Assembly (NCBI GenBank): GCA_023667285.1
Contig: JAMPAK010000002.1
Coordinates: 1-64,000 of the forward strand
Source: Muribaculaceae bacterium
GTDB taxonomy: Bacteria; Bacteroidota; Bacteroidia; Bacteroidales; Muribaculaceae
DNA length: 64,000 nucleotides
Direction of reading: 5' to 3'
A program made the translations under genes and the position numbers. The notes below the pieces were generated by a model. It ran no database searches and was not told where the DNA came from. It worked only from the letters and a program-made list of their open reading frames with translations. Below, one piece after another: positions 34,117 through 42,564 of this stretch (position 1 is its first letter; each line of letters opens with the position of its first letter).

Positions 34117-36918
34117 ATGAGAGATCTATTCAAGATGTCGCTCTCGCTTTTGGTTGTGCTGTTCGCATGCTCCTATGCATGGGCGGCTGACACTGAGTGG
34201 GAACACGTCACCACACCCCGCAACTGGGAATTCACCAAGGGGTCGAAACACGCAGAGGAAGTGAAGAACTGTGAATACTGGTCAGCAGGCAGCAAGGGCC
34301 GCTATTCCCTGGCCAAGGCTCTTGACAACCAGGAACTCCCCTCCAACACCGGAGCAGCACTCACAGACCTTGACGGTGTGTATTTCACCGTTGCCTCAGG
34401 TGCCGTCTATGGCATCTCGGCCAACTATTGCTTCCAAAACGGCAAGATAACAGTCAGAATCCCCGGCTGCGGAAGAAACGATGAGATTATCGTTGACTTC
34501 TCCGGCGCAGGTGGTGAGGCTACTGTAACCTCAGACAACATCACTCAAAGCCTCACAATGCCCGCCAATATTTCTGCCCAAAGCGCCGACTCAAAAGCAT
34601 CCACAAAGGTTAAGGAGAATGGCGATGTGATACTTGAGATGAGTTGTGGCAAGGGATTCCGTCTCTATGGAATATCCGTCACTCCTTATATCCCCAAGGA
34701 GCGCCATTTCACAGATTTCAAGATTGACTTCACCACCGATCCCTATACCGTTGTGCTTCCCACAACAGGCCAGCTTCCAGAGGGTGTAACCGTCAGCGGA
34801 ACATGGCACGATTCACAGCACGGCTACAACCAGTCGACCGTGACTGTGCCTGTAGACGGCGCTGTCAAAATCACAATAGGCAATTGCACATATAACGGAC
34901 AGGGCGCCACAATCAAGAAGGGTGACACTGTGCTCGCCACTCTCCCCTGCAATGACAACTGTGACGGTGTGACCACATGGACCTACAACAGCGATGATGA
35001 TGCTGTCCTCACAATTGTCACCCCCTCTTATTGCCCCTCACTCGCCGTAGAGGCTTGCGACCTCATTCCTGATGTCAACGTGTCATACTACAACACAGAT
35101 GGCTCACTCATGAGCAAGGAAGTTATCCCTGGTGGGTCTGCCCTGGTCTACAAATATGGCGCTTCAGATGTGATAATCCCGGATGGACAGGCATTCAGGG
35201 GATGGTTTGCCTCAACAAAATCTACAGCCCTCAAGGTAGCTGAAGGCACCACACTTCAGACAGACACCGAGCTCTATGCCCGCGCCACGGCAATTGAGGA
35301 ACCCACTTCAACCTCACGTTATGTCTATGACCTCACCAAGGCTTACTTCTATGTTGAGGATCATGAGGCAATCGAAATAGACGGTAGCTACTACAACAAC
35401 CACGGCTGGCTTCTTGGCAATAATGGCACCATTAAAGTGAAGGTTGCAGGAAAATGCTATGTCAGCGTAGGCTGCTGCCAGTACTCTACAGAGTCGACAG
35501 CAGTCGTCAAGAACGAGGCCGGTGAGACCGTGGCCGAGTTCCCTGTAAAGGCTGAGAAGGATGGCGACGAGCAGACTTTCCAATATGACGGAGCAGCCGG
35601 TTGGCTCACAATTACATTCCCCACCGGAGCATACATACACAGCGTTTCTGTCTCCAATGTTGTTGACTTCATTGCATACAACGAGGCTTCAGGATTCTAT
35701 GAGATTCCTGCCGGAGATGTCTCCAGTTTCCTCCTTGCACTGAAAGCTGCCGCTTCGAAGGACGGTGCTAAAATATATCTCCCAAATGGCACATATGACC
35801 TAGGGACAACAACTCTGACAGCCATCACAGGCAAGAACATCTCAATCATCGGTGAGTCAATGAAGGGGACCGTTATCCTCAACTATCCGCCACTCGATGC
35901 AGAGGGCATCAGCGTCACCGCTACCCTGCTCAACCGCTCGGAAAATCTCTACCTGCAGGATCTCACTCTGCGCAACGCGATGCCTTTCGACGGCAAGGCT
36001 GCTGCAGGCCGCGCAGTGACACTCCAGGATAAAGGTAAGAATACCATCTGCAAGAACGTGAGTCTCGAGTCTTACCAGGACACATATTACAGCAATAACA
36101 CCTCTGCTTACTTCTACTTTGAAGATGGCGAGATTCATGGTGTCGTAGACTATGTCTGTGGTGGTGGCGACGTTTACTACAACCGTGTGAAGTTTGTCAA
36201 TGAGGCTGTAAAGAACACCACAATCGCCGCTCCCAACGGTGCTAAGAAGTTTGGCTATGTCATGAACAACTGCACCATCGAGACCCTCTGCTCTCAGTTT
36301 AATTTCGGCCGTTCATGGGGTACATATTCCGGTCTGGCTTGGCTCAACACCACTATCAACCAGCCCTCAAAACTAGCTTCAAGCCGCTTCACAACAGGCG
36401 GTATGAACTGCGCTGCAGACAAGTTTGTGGAATATAACTCAATGGACAACACCGGCAAGCGCATCTCCCCCTCTTCAAATGTCCTTGAGTTCACACACTC
36501 ATCAGGCAATAAGAAGTATGAGACCATCCTCACAGATGAGGAGGCTAAGGAATATGCCATAGACAAGGTGTTCCCTGACTGGCGCCCCGAGGAGATTGCT
36601 GCTCAGGAGACTTACAAGGAGGGCGAGGATGTGTCATCAAACGTATATCTCGTGGATGGCAAGATCTATGCAGGCCAAATTCCCAACGGTACAGGCCTGA
36701 AGGTGCGCAAGGCCAATGCCCGCGGAGGTTTCGGCCCGGAGGTTGTGATCAACTACTCTTCCCTTGGCGAGATCAGCATCGACGCTGCCAAGGTTGTCGA
36801 CACCAAGTATTACAACATGATGGGAGTCCGGGTTGACAACTCATTCAAGGGCCTTGTAATCAAGGTTGAGACCCTTGACAATGGCAAGAACGTTGTCGCA
36901 AAGGTGATTAAAGACTGA
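34117..36918 (+). CDS. secreted multidomain pectin methylesterase (CE8-like)
   Basis: A 933-residue exported protein with a signal peptide (LLVVLFACSYAWA). Up to three beta-sandwich modules of related pattern lie at about 30-190, 225-310 and 395-500, with an InlB/Listeria-Bacteroides-type repeat at about 315-385 (DGQAFRGWFAS). The pectinesterase beta-helix spans about 510-830. Catalytic residues in place are Asp655 (YQDTYYSN), Asp678 (GVVDYVCGGG) and Arg732 (FGRSWG). The end (YYNMMGVRVDNSFKGLVI) is a C-terminal sorting-type domain. It should remove methyl groups from homogalacturonan outside the cell. No pectate lyase or SusCD pair is nearby. The palindrome over its promoter suggests control. 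Confidence 0.87.
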   Translation: MRDLFKMSLSLLVVLFACSYAWAADTEWEHVTTPRNWEFTKGSKHAEEVKNCEYWSAGSKGRYSLAKALDNQELPSNTGAALTDLDGVYFTVASGAVYGISANYCFQNGKITVRIPGCGRNDEIIVDFSGAGGEATVTSDNITQSLTMPANISAQSADSKASTKVKENGDVILEMSCGKGFRLYGISVTPYIPKERHFTDFKIDFTTDPYTVVLPTTGQLPEGVTVSGTWHDSQHGYNQSTVTVPVDGAVKITIGNCTYNGQGATIKKGDTVLATLPCNDNCDGVTTWTYNSDDDAVLTIVTPSYCPSLAVEACDLIPDVNVSYYNTDGSLMSKEVIPGGSALVYKYGASDVIIPDGQAFRGWFASTKSTALKVAEGTTLQTDTELYARATAIEEPTSTSRYVYDLTKAYFYVEDHEAIEIDGSYYNNHGWLLGNNGTIKVKVAGKCYVSVGCCQYSTESTAVVKNEAGETVAEFPVKAEKDGDEQTFQYDGAAGWLTITFPTGAYIHSVSVSNVVDFIAYNEASGFYEIPAGDVSSFLLALKAAASKDGAKIYLPNGTYDLGTTTLTAITGKNISIIGESMKGTVILNYPPLDAEGISVTATLLNRSENLYLQDLTLRNAMPFDGKAAAGRAVTLQDKGKNTICKNVSLESYQDTYYSNNTSAYFYFEDGEIHGVVDYVCGGGDVYYNRVKFVNEAVKNTTIAAPNGAKKFGYVMNNCTIETLCSQFNFGRSWGTYSGLAWLNTTINQPSKLASSRFTTGGMNCAADKFVEYNSMDNTGKRISPSSNVLEFTHSSGNKKYETILTDEEAKEYAIDKVFPDWRPEEIAAQETYKEGEDVSSNVYLVDGKIYAGQIPNGTGLKVRKANARGGFGPEVVINYSSLGEISIDAAKVVDTKYYNMMGVRVDNSFKGLVIKVETLDNGKNVVAKVIKD

Positions 36919-36961
36919 CCCTAAACCAGACTTGACCCTATAGTATTAGCACAATTATGAA

Positions 36962-36998
36962 ATGAGGGTGTGTCACGAACCGCGACACACCCTCATTC
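36962..36998. terminator. bidirectional terminator between convergent genes
   Basis: AATGAGGGTGTGTC (36962-36975) pairs perfectly with GACACACCCTCATT (36985-36998). It separates the pectin methylesterase gene from the convergent phosphoesterase gene. Confidence 0.85.
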
Positions 36999-37016
36999 TA
37001 TATCCTGCATTTTCTG

Positions 37017-38135
37017 TTATCTTCTGAGTGTAATCTCTACCACCTCCGGCCACGCGCCGAAACGGAAGGGGAGATTGCTCCCCACACCTGTACTGACATA
37101 AAGCACACGGCCATTATGGGAGTACTCACCTCCCCACTCCCGGCTGACAAAGCGTGAGGGTGACAAACGCCCTATGCGGAACTGCATCCCATGTGTATGT
37201 CCTGAGAGCGTCAACTGGATGTCTGTGTCCTTCAGCACCTCCTTACGCCAATGTGATGGGTCGTGGCTGAGAAGGATTTTGAAAATACCTTCGGGAAGTC
37301 CCTTCATAGCCCTCTCCAGGTCAGCGCGGGCCGGGAATGGTGGCTTGCCTTCATTCTCCACACCCACAATGGCAATCTTAGAGTCGCCTCTCCTTATCAC
37401 AGCATTCTCGTTGAGGAGCAGGCGCCATCCCAGGTTCCGCTCATGACGGCACAATTGACAGCAAGCCTCTGAGGCACCGCGCGGATTGCCATACTTGAGA
37501 TAGAGACAGTAATCGTGATTGCCGAGTATGGAATAGATCCCATCCTTGGCTGAGAGCCGGCGCAATGTAGGCATAAACTCCTCAATCTCAGAAGGGCGGA
37601 GATTGACCATGTCGCCGGTGAAGACAATGATGTCAGGGCGGAGGCGGTTTGCAGTCCAGACAATCTTACGCACAGTGTCGGGGGAGCGGTGATATGTCCC
37701 AATGTGGAAATCGGTCAACTGCACCACGCGATAGCCATCAAATTCGGCTGGTAGCGACGGGAATTTCAACTCAATGCGTTTGACGATCACAATCCTCCAC
37801 CCGAACACAAGTCCGAAAAAGGAGAATGACATGACAAGCAGCGCTATCCCCAGACCTCCGTAATAGCCTAAAGGCTCCGCATCTCCGAGCCATGAGACCA
37901 GTGAGAATATGGCCTTGGGGAGGGCTACACCAAGGAGGAGCGACATGAAAATGTTCATCACCCCTGAGTTGAACCGCTTCCATATCAAGGCGCATACGGT
38001 GAGTATGGCAAAGAGGAGCGAGGGAATCCAATAGATTATGCTCCAGATGGCGGGCCCTGACTTAACGTAGGTATTCCATATGTAATAGTCGGGCACAAGT
38101 ATGCCTGCGGCTATGAGGAGAATTGCATAAACCAT
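37017..38135 (-). CDS. membrane-anchored metallophosphoesterase
   Basis: A 372-residue protein with about four N-terminal transmembrane helices (residues about 1-125) and a calcineurin-like catalytic domain. Metal ligands are in QLTDFHIG, FTGDMVN, LGNHDYC, LLSHDPSHW and LSGHTHGMQ. This matches the YkuE/YaeI type, some of which hydrolyse lipid-linked or UDP-diacylglucosamine substrates, but substrate cannot be told here. It starts 40 nt after the luxR-type gene and may be the last gene of that unit. Confidence 0.9.
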   Translation of the reverse strand: MVYAILLIAAGILVPDYYIWNTYVKSGPAIWSIIYWIPSLLFAILTVCALIWKRFNSGVMNIFMSLLLGVALPKAIFSLVSWLGDAEPLGYYGGLGIALLVMSFSFFGLVFGWRIVIVKRIELKFPSLPAEFDGYRVVQLTDFHIGTYHRSPDTVRKIVWTANRLRPDIIVFTGDMVNLRPSEIEEFMPTLRRLSAKDGIYSILGNHDYCLYLKYGNPRGASEACCQLCRHERNLGWRLLLNENAVIRRGDSKIAIVGVENEGKPPFPARADLERAMKGLPEGIFKILLSHDPSHWRKEVLKDTDIQLTLSGHTHGMQFRIGRLSPSRFVSREWGGEYSHNGRVLYVSTGVGSNLPFRFGAWPEVVEITLRR

Positions 38136-38175
38136 GAAAATGTGATACCGAGAAGGTATAGTAGATGTGTTTCTC

Positions 38176-38709
38176 TCAGTCGGTTATATCCTCCATCTTG
38201 ACAAGCCCGGTGGCTATGGCAAAGATGGTGAGACCGGCTGGTGAGTGGATTTTAAGTTTTGATGCTATGTTGCGTCTGTGAGTCATCACAGTGTTTACTG
38301 AGACATTCATCTGTGAGGCGATTTCTTTATTAGAAAATCCCTTCACAACCAGGAGTATGACCTCCTTCTCTCGCGGGCTGAGCTCGTTGCCGCGCGTCTC
38401 CTCGGTTTCAGAGGCGAGAAGCGATGTCACTTTACCGCAGATGTCGGCCGGCTCATCATAGATGGTGAGAGTGTCATCAAACTTTGAGGCAAGATCCTTG
38501 GGGACTGCTCCTCCAAGAATGCCCAATTTCTTTGAACCTTCCGGACATTCAGAGAGCCGGAACGGGTCTGTCACTATAACCTCGGGCTGCTGATCATCTT
38601 CCCACGGGCCGCATGTCACTTGCCCTCCCTCGATTTTCTTGAGAATGGATGTGAGCCCCTCAGTGATTATGGGCGATGAAGACAATATGCCGATCTGCCT
38701 GGTGCGCAT
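38176..38709 (-). CDS. LuxR-type regulator with degenerate receiver
   Basis: A 177-residue protein. The C-terminal LuxR helix-turn-helix is clear (LSPREKEVILLVVKGFSNKE, then NVSVNTVMTHRRNIASKL). The N-terminal 110 residues are in receiver position but are short and lack the acidic pocket: MRTRQIGILSSSPIITEG has serines where receivers have Asp-Asp. So phosphorylation control is doubtful. It starts 5 nt after the hemerythrin gene, so the two proteins probably act together in a redox or NO response. Confidence 0.85.
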   Translation of the reverse strand: MRTRQIGILSSSPIITEGLTSILKKIEGGQVTCGPWEDDQQPEVIVTDPFRLSECPEGSKKLGILGGAVPKDLASKFDDTLTIYDEPADICGKVTSLLASETEETRGNELSPREKEVILLVVKGFSNKEIASQMNVSVNTVMTHRRNIASKLKIHSPAGLTIFAIATGLVKMEDITD

Positions 38710-38714
38710 TCCTG

Positions 38715-39413
38715 TCAGCCTTTGGGTTCAAGACGTTTTATTAGAGGGACAAGAATTCTATTCTCTACATCGGAGTGTTCCTTCAGATCCTCCTCACAGT
38801 TATATATATCCACCAGGACATCATACATCTTGAATGGGACTGAAGTGGTGTAGTATCTAAGTATAATATTTTTCAGTTCCCCTATCTTGTCCTCCACATC
38901 GTGGTCATGGTGATGGGCAAAAGTATCTGCAGAATATTCCATGCCCTTATCCCCTCTGACAAGTCTCTCCACATATGGAAACAGGACTTTCTCCTCATAT
39001 TCAAAATGTGCCTTGACAGATTCCACATAGTCATCAAAATACTTCACTATGATGGGATTGATGTCCTTATGGACAGGGTCGAGCGAAGAGAGAAGATTGC
39101 TGCGTATGTGGGGCAGCTTATAGTTGAGATAATAATCGTGGGATTTGTGCAGGAAACGAGCCACCTCGAGCGGACTCACACGTCTCATCCTCTCAACGTC
39201 AATCTCGCCATTTAGTATGAAATTGACAATGAGAAGAAACACATCCGGATGGATGCCGGAAGCCGCGCACAGCCGCGCTATGGTCTCACCCCCAAACCCT
39301 AAGGGGAGTGAGAACCGGCTCAGCAGCGGCAATATGTCGTAGTCAGCCTCAATGAGGGAGACCACACTGTCATTCTCTGAGAAACGTCTGTTTATGAGAT
39401 GTGTCAAATGCAC
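38715..39413 (-). CDS. hemerythrin-domain protein (RIC/YtfE-like)
   Basis: A 232-residue protein. The N-terminal helix-rich region (about 1-75) resembles the ScdA/DUF542 domain but lacks its Cys-Cys motif. The hemerythrin domain (about 80-225) has the His/Glu set of a di-iron site: LHKSHDYYLNYKLPHI, VKAHFEYEEKVLFPY, HHHDHDVEDKI and LKEHSDVENRILVPLI. Relatives repair Fe-S clusters after NO or oxygen damage. It lies between a DUF5606 gene and a LuxR-type regulator with gaps of 6 and 5 nt. Confidence 0.88.
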   Translation of the reverse strand: MHLTHLINRRFSENDSVVSLIEADYDILPLLSRFSLPLGFGGETIARLCAASGIHPDVFLLIVNFILNGEIDVERMRRVSPLEVARFLHKSHDYYLNYKLPHIRSNLLSSLDPVHKDINPIIVKYFDDYVESVKAHFEYEEKVLFPYVERLVRGDKGMEYSADTFAHHHDHDVEDKIGELKNIILRYYTTSVPFKMYDVLVDIYNCEEDLKEHSDVENRILVPLIKRLEPKG

Positions 39414-39419
39414 TTCGGA

Positions 39420-39860
39420 TTATTCTGTTTTAGCCTCGGGTTCGGTCTTCTCCTCGGTATCCTCCTGAGCGGGAACAAAATCTGTGATTCCGGCTGCAAT
39501 CAGGAGGTTATACCATGAGAGAAGTTTCTTGATGTCTGTGGTGTAGACCCTCTCGCGGTCAAACTCCGGGAGAATCTCACCGAAATACTCGCGGATATTC
39601 GCATCAGAGCCAAGAGCCTTAACATCGACAGGTTTCCCCTCAGCCTTAACTTTTACAGCCTCAAGGACATTCCCAAGAAGGGTGTCTTCACCGTCCTCGG
39701 TGTAGATTGAGATGTCGGCAAGTGAGATAACCTTGTCGTGAGCATAGGCAGGTGTGCGCTTGCCTGTGGCTATCGCCTCAACAATCAGCATATTCTTGCC
39801 TCGATTGACAAGACGGAAGAGACCGGGACGTCCGGCGATGGAAAGTATATTCTTAAGCAT
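39420..39860 (-). CDS. DUF5606 family protein
   Basis: A 146-residue protein starting MLKNILSIAGRPGLFRLVNR, the pattern of the Bacteroidetes-only DUF5606 family (beta-rich N-terminal part, then a helical part with YTTDIKKLLSWYNLL), ending in a Glu/Thr-rich tail. Function is unknown. It heads the unit with the hemerythrin and LuxR-type genes and has its own -7 box. Confidence 0.88.
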   Translation of the reverse strand: MLKNILSIAGRPGLFRLVNRGKNMLIVEAIATGKRTPAYAHDKVISLADISIYTEDGEDTLLGNVLEAVKVKAEGKPVDVKALGSDANIREYFGEILPEFDRERVYTTDIKKLLSWYNLLIAAGITDFVPAQEDTEEKTEPEAKTE

Positions 39861-39892
39861 AGTCGCAATAATTTTTTATAGATTCTGTAATG

Positions 39893-39900
39893 CAAAATTA
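39893..39900 (-). promoter_or_regulatory. DUF5606 unit promoter -7 box
   Basis: The minus strand reads TAATTTTG followed by CA, 33 nt before the ATG. Confidence 0.65.
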
Positions 39901-39924
39901 ACCAATATCATCCAAATCCACAAA

Positions 39925-40167
39925 CTATAACGTGAAATTTACCTCTTCATCCTCTAAGGAGGTGTCGAGGGTGTCAAAACTGTTCTCATTTCTGCGGGCA
40001 GTCTCGCGGATGGCATCATCGTGTCCGTTCAGAGCCGCAAACGGTGCAAATTGAGCGGCTCTACGCTCCATAGGCATGGGTTTATGGCGTGTAGATTTGT
40101 GATGAGGGAGGTTTATGATGTCCTCGTATGGGAACTTCTCCTCACTATTATTCACCTCACTATTCAT
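39925..40167 (-). CDS. YolD-like protein, partner of the Y-family polymerase
   Basis: An 80-residue protein with the pattern PYEDIINLPHHKSTRHKPM and MERRAAQFAPFAALNGHDDA, which is the core of the YolD-like/UvrX-associated family. In Firmicutes these small proteins are encoded beside UmuC-type polymerases. Here it starts inside the end of the polymerase gene (8-nt overlap, ATGAATAG), so the two are translated together. Confidence 0.82.
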   Translation of the reverse strand: MNSEVNNSEEKFPYEDIINLPHHKSTRHKPMPMERRAAQFAPFAALNGHDDAIRETARRNENSFDTLDTSLEDEEVNFTL

Positions 40168-41569
40168 GGTGTCCTCCTATCTGTCTGTTGCGGTCGCGCT
40201 GCGTTGCGCCCTCTGCAAAATTCAATCCCGTAAGGATGGCATTCTTGCCAAATCTCTTTTTGATTTTCAGCACGGCTTCCCTGCGGCGACGCTCACGGGC
40301 TGCCTCAACCTCTTTCTCCTTTCGCTCCTGCTCCAATTGTTCGTAGTCAGTGAATAAATCTAGCTGCTGAGGCTTCTCGACAGGTTTTACCAGACTCTCA
40401 TGCTCTAGCAGACATGCTGAGAGAGTCAGACGCCTTATAAGGAGCCGCGGGTCTATGGCCTTATCGTAAAGATGCACAAAACTGTCCATTATGGTACGGG
40501 CCGACATGGTGGGGACATCAAAGGAATGTGAGGCATGACCATGAAATGGCACCTCACGGCCATAATGATCTGTGGTTATTCGTCCTGTATATACTGATCT
40601 TATCTCAGGTCTTGTCAGGGATTCAGAATCATAGCCGACTTCCAGGACAACCTGTCGCGTGAGGAGCCGTTTATCCAACAGATCTAACGACAATGCGTCA
40701 GCCATTTCCATAACTACAATCCGCGCCTTATCATAGGTATATGGCGACTGTAGCACCTGACCCGACGATATGGAGTGAGTGGATGGCCTGTATGACTTGA
40801 TTTCCGACATCGACACCGGCTCACATCCCCACGCATGGTCAATGAGCAGTTCAGCATTCACACCAAGGAGTTGGTATAGGAGATCCTCATATCTCAAGGA
40901 GCAACGCGCTATGTCGCCCATGGTGTAGATCCCGTATCGCGACAGGCGTGCAGCAATCCCATTGCCTACGCGCCAGAAGTCTGTCAGTGGGCGGTGGGCC
41001 CACAAATTCCTCCGATAGGTCATCTCATCGAGTTCTGCTATGCGGACTCCATCCTTGTCAGGAGGCATCTTCTTTGCCACAATATCCATGGCAATCTTGC
41101 ATAGGTACAAGTTGGTGCCAATTCCGGCAGTAGCGGTGATTCCTGTCTTGGCCAACACATCCCTTATCATCTTCATAGCAAGTTCGTGAGCCGTCATCTT
41201 GTAAGTGGAGAGATATGGGGTGGCATCAATGAAGACCTCATCAATTGAATATACATGAATATCCTCAGGCGCAATGTAGCGGAGATATACTTGGTATATG
41301 CGTGTGGAATACTCTATATACAGAGCCATCCTGGGAGGGGCAATGATGAAATCACACCCACGCGCCCGCTGCCTCACCTCAAAGAGGCGTGGCCGACCAC
41401 CTATGCCTAGCAGTGACTTGAGAGCCGGAGAGACGGCAAGACAGATGGTTTTGTCTGTGCGTGTGGGGTCAGCGACAACGAGACGCGCTGTCAACGGGTC
41501 GAGTCCACGCTCCATACACTCCACCGAGGCATAGAACGACTTAAGGTCTATGGCTATATATTGTCTCAT
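40160..41569 (-). CDS. Y-family DNA polymerase (UmuC/DinB type)
   Basis: A 469-residue translesion polymerase. The catalytic acidic residues are in AIDLKSFYASVEC and VYSIDEVFID; the little-finger domain follows at about 240-380. A beta-clamp peptide, QQLDLF, lies near the C-terminus, then a basic helix and the tail GKNAILTGLNFAEGATQRDR, typical of Firmicutes UvrX-type polymerases. It is coupled to a YolD-like gene downstream and overlaps pdxB upstream by 4 nt. It should copy past DNA damage. No LexA box was recognised near it. Confidence 0.93.
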   Translation of the reverse strand: MRQYIAIDLKSFYASVECMERGLDPLTARLVVADPTRTDKTICLAVSPALKSLLGIGGRPRLFEVRQRARGCDFIIAPPRMALYIEYSTRIYQVYLRYIAPEDIHVYSIDEVFIDATPYLSTYKMTAHELAMKMIRDVLAKTGITATAGIGTNLYLCKIAMDIVAKKMPPDKDGVRIAELDEMTYRRNLWAHRPLTDFWRVGNGIAARLSRYGIYTMGDIARCSLRYEDLLYQLLGVNAELLIDHAWGCEPVSMSEIKSYRPSTHSISSGQVLQSPYTYDKARIVVMEMADALSLDLLDKRLLTRQVVLEVGYDSESLTRPEIRSVYTGRITTDHYGREVPFHGHASHSFDVPTMSARTIMDSFVHLYDKAIDPRLLIRRLTLSACLLEHESLVKPVEKPQQLDLFTDYEQLEQERKEKEVEAARERRRREAVLKIKKRFGKNAILTGLNFAEGATQRDRNRQIGGHHE

Positions 41570-42564
41570 AGAGACTGTCCCGGTTCGTGGCGGAGATTGT
41601 AGTGATTGCGCTGATCCTCAAATGTGGTGGGTGAGGTTTTAAGTCCAATGGTGTCGGCAAGTATATCATACGCGATATCTCCAGGCTCAACAATCTCAGG
41701 CACGGAGTGAATCTCCGGCGCATCAGCCCTCAAAGGTGTCTCAAGCCCAAGATGAGATGAGAGGGCATCAAGCACCATCTGAGTTGCACGAATTTTACCC
41801 TCGATTGAATACCCGGCTATATGAGGCGTGGCAAACCTAGACTTCTCAAGAAGCGTCAAGTCAATATCCGGCTCACCCTCCCAGCAGTCGATGCCGAGAG
41901 CGGAAATCTTGCCTGATTCCAAGCCCCTGATTAGAGCACTCGTATCAGCCATCGGGCCGCGCGAGGCATTGAGAACCAATGGACAACGCCGGAATGTATC
42001 TATCAATGAATCATTCAGCAGATGATAGGTTGGCCACGCTCCGGACTGTGAGAGTGGGACATGGACCGTTACTATATCTGCCTTTTCAGCAATCTCATCG
42101 AGCAATGAATAGACATGGCGTTCCGGGGCGGTATCTTGCAGTGGAGGATCGTTGACAAGCACCTTCATGCTGAGCGAACGAGCCCAGCGAATTAGAATGT
42201 CTCCTACATTTCCAGCCCCTATCACACCCAATGTGCGACCTTTGAATCCACCCGTCTCACGGATGGCCGATAATACCCACTGGGCCACAGCCGGAGCGTT
42301 GCATCCCGGTGCATTGGCAACTGTGATTCCCCGTGACTGACAATAAGGGATGTCAATATGGTCAGTGCCTATCGTTGCGGTTGCTACGAACCTGCATCTG
42401 CTCCCTTCGAGTAAGGAAGCATCACAGCGAGTACGTGTCCGCACTATAAGTGCATCCGAATCACGGACACCATCTTTCGTCAAATCATTTGAAATCTCAA
42501 CGCCTTGAATAGTGAGGAGCGGTTTTGTTATGAAAGGGATATTAGGGTCAACTGTAACTTTCAT
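41566..42564 (-). CDS. pdxB: 4-phosphoerythronate dehydrogenase
   Basis: A 332-residue D-2-hydroxyacid dehydrogenase of the PdxB branch, second step of DXP-dependent pyridoxal phosphate synthesis. NAD binding is by GVIGAGNVGDILIRWA; catalytic Arg (NASRGPMADTSALI), Glu and His (ATPHIAGYSIEGK) are in place, and a C-terminal PdxB dimerisation tail is present. Start chosen at 42564 (MKVTVDPNIPF) rather than 42582, because the ATG shares its first base with the upstream stop (TGATG). It also overlaps the polymerase start by 4 nt. Confidence 0.94.
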   Translation of the reverse strand: MKVTVDPNIPFITKPLLTIQGVEISNDLTKDGVRDSDALIVRTRTRCDASLLEGSRCRFVATATIGTDHIDIPYCQSRGITVANAPGCNAPAVAQWVLSAIRETGGFKGRTLGVIGAGNVGDILIRWARSLSMKVLVNDPPLQDTAPERHVYSLLDEIAEKADIVTVHVPLSQSGAWPTYHLLNDSLIDTFRRCPLVLNASRGPMADTSALIRGLESGKISALGIDCWEGEPDIDLTLLEKSRFATPHIAGYSIEGKIRATQMVLDALSSHLGLETPLRADAPEIHSVPEIVEPGDIAYDILADTIGLKTSPTTFEDQRNHYNLRHEPGQSL

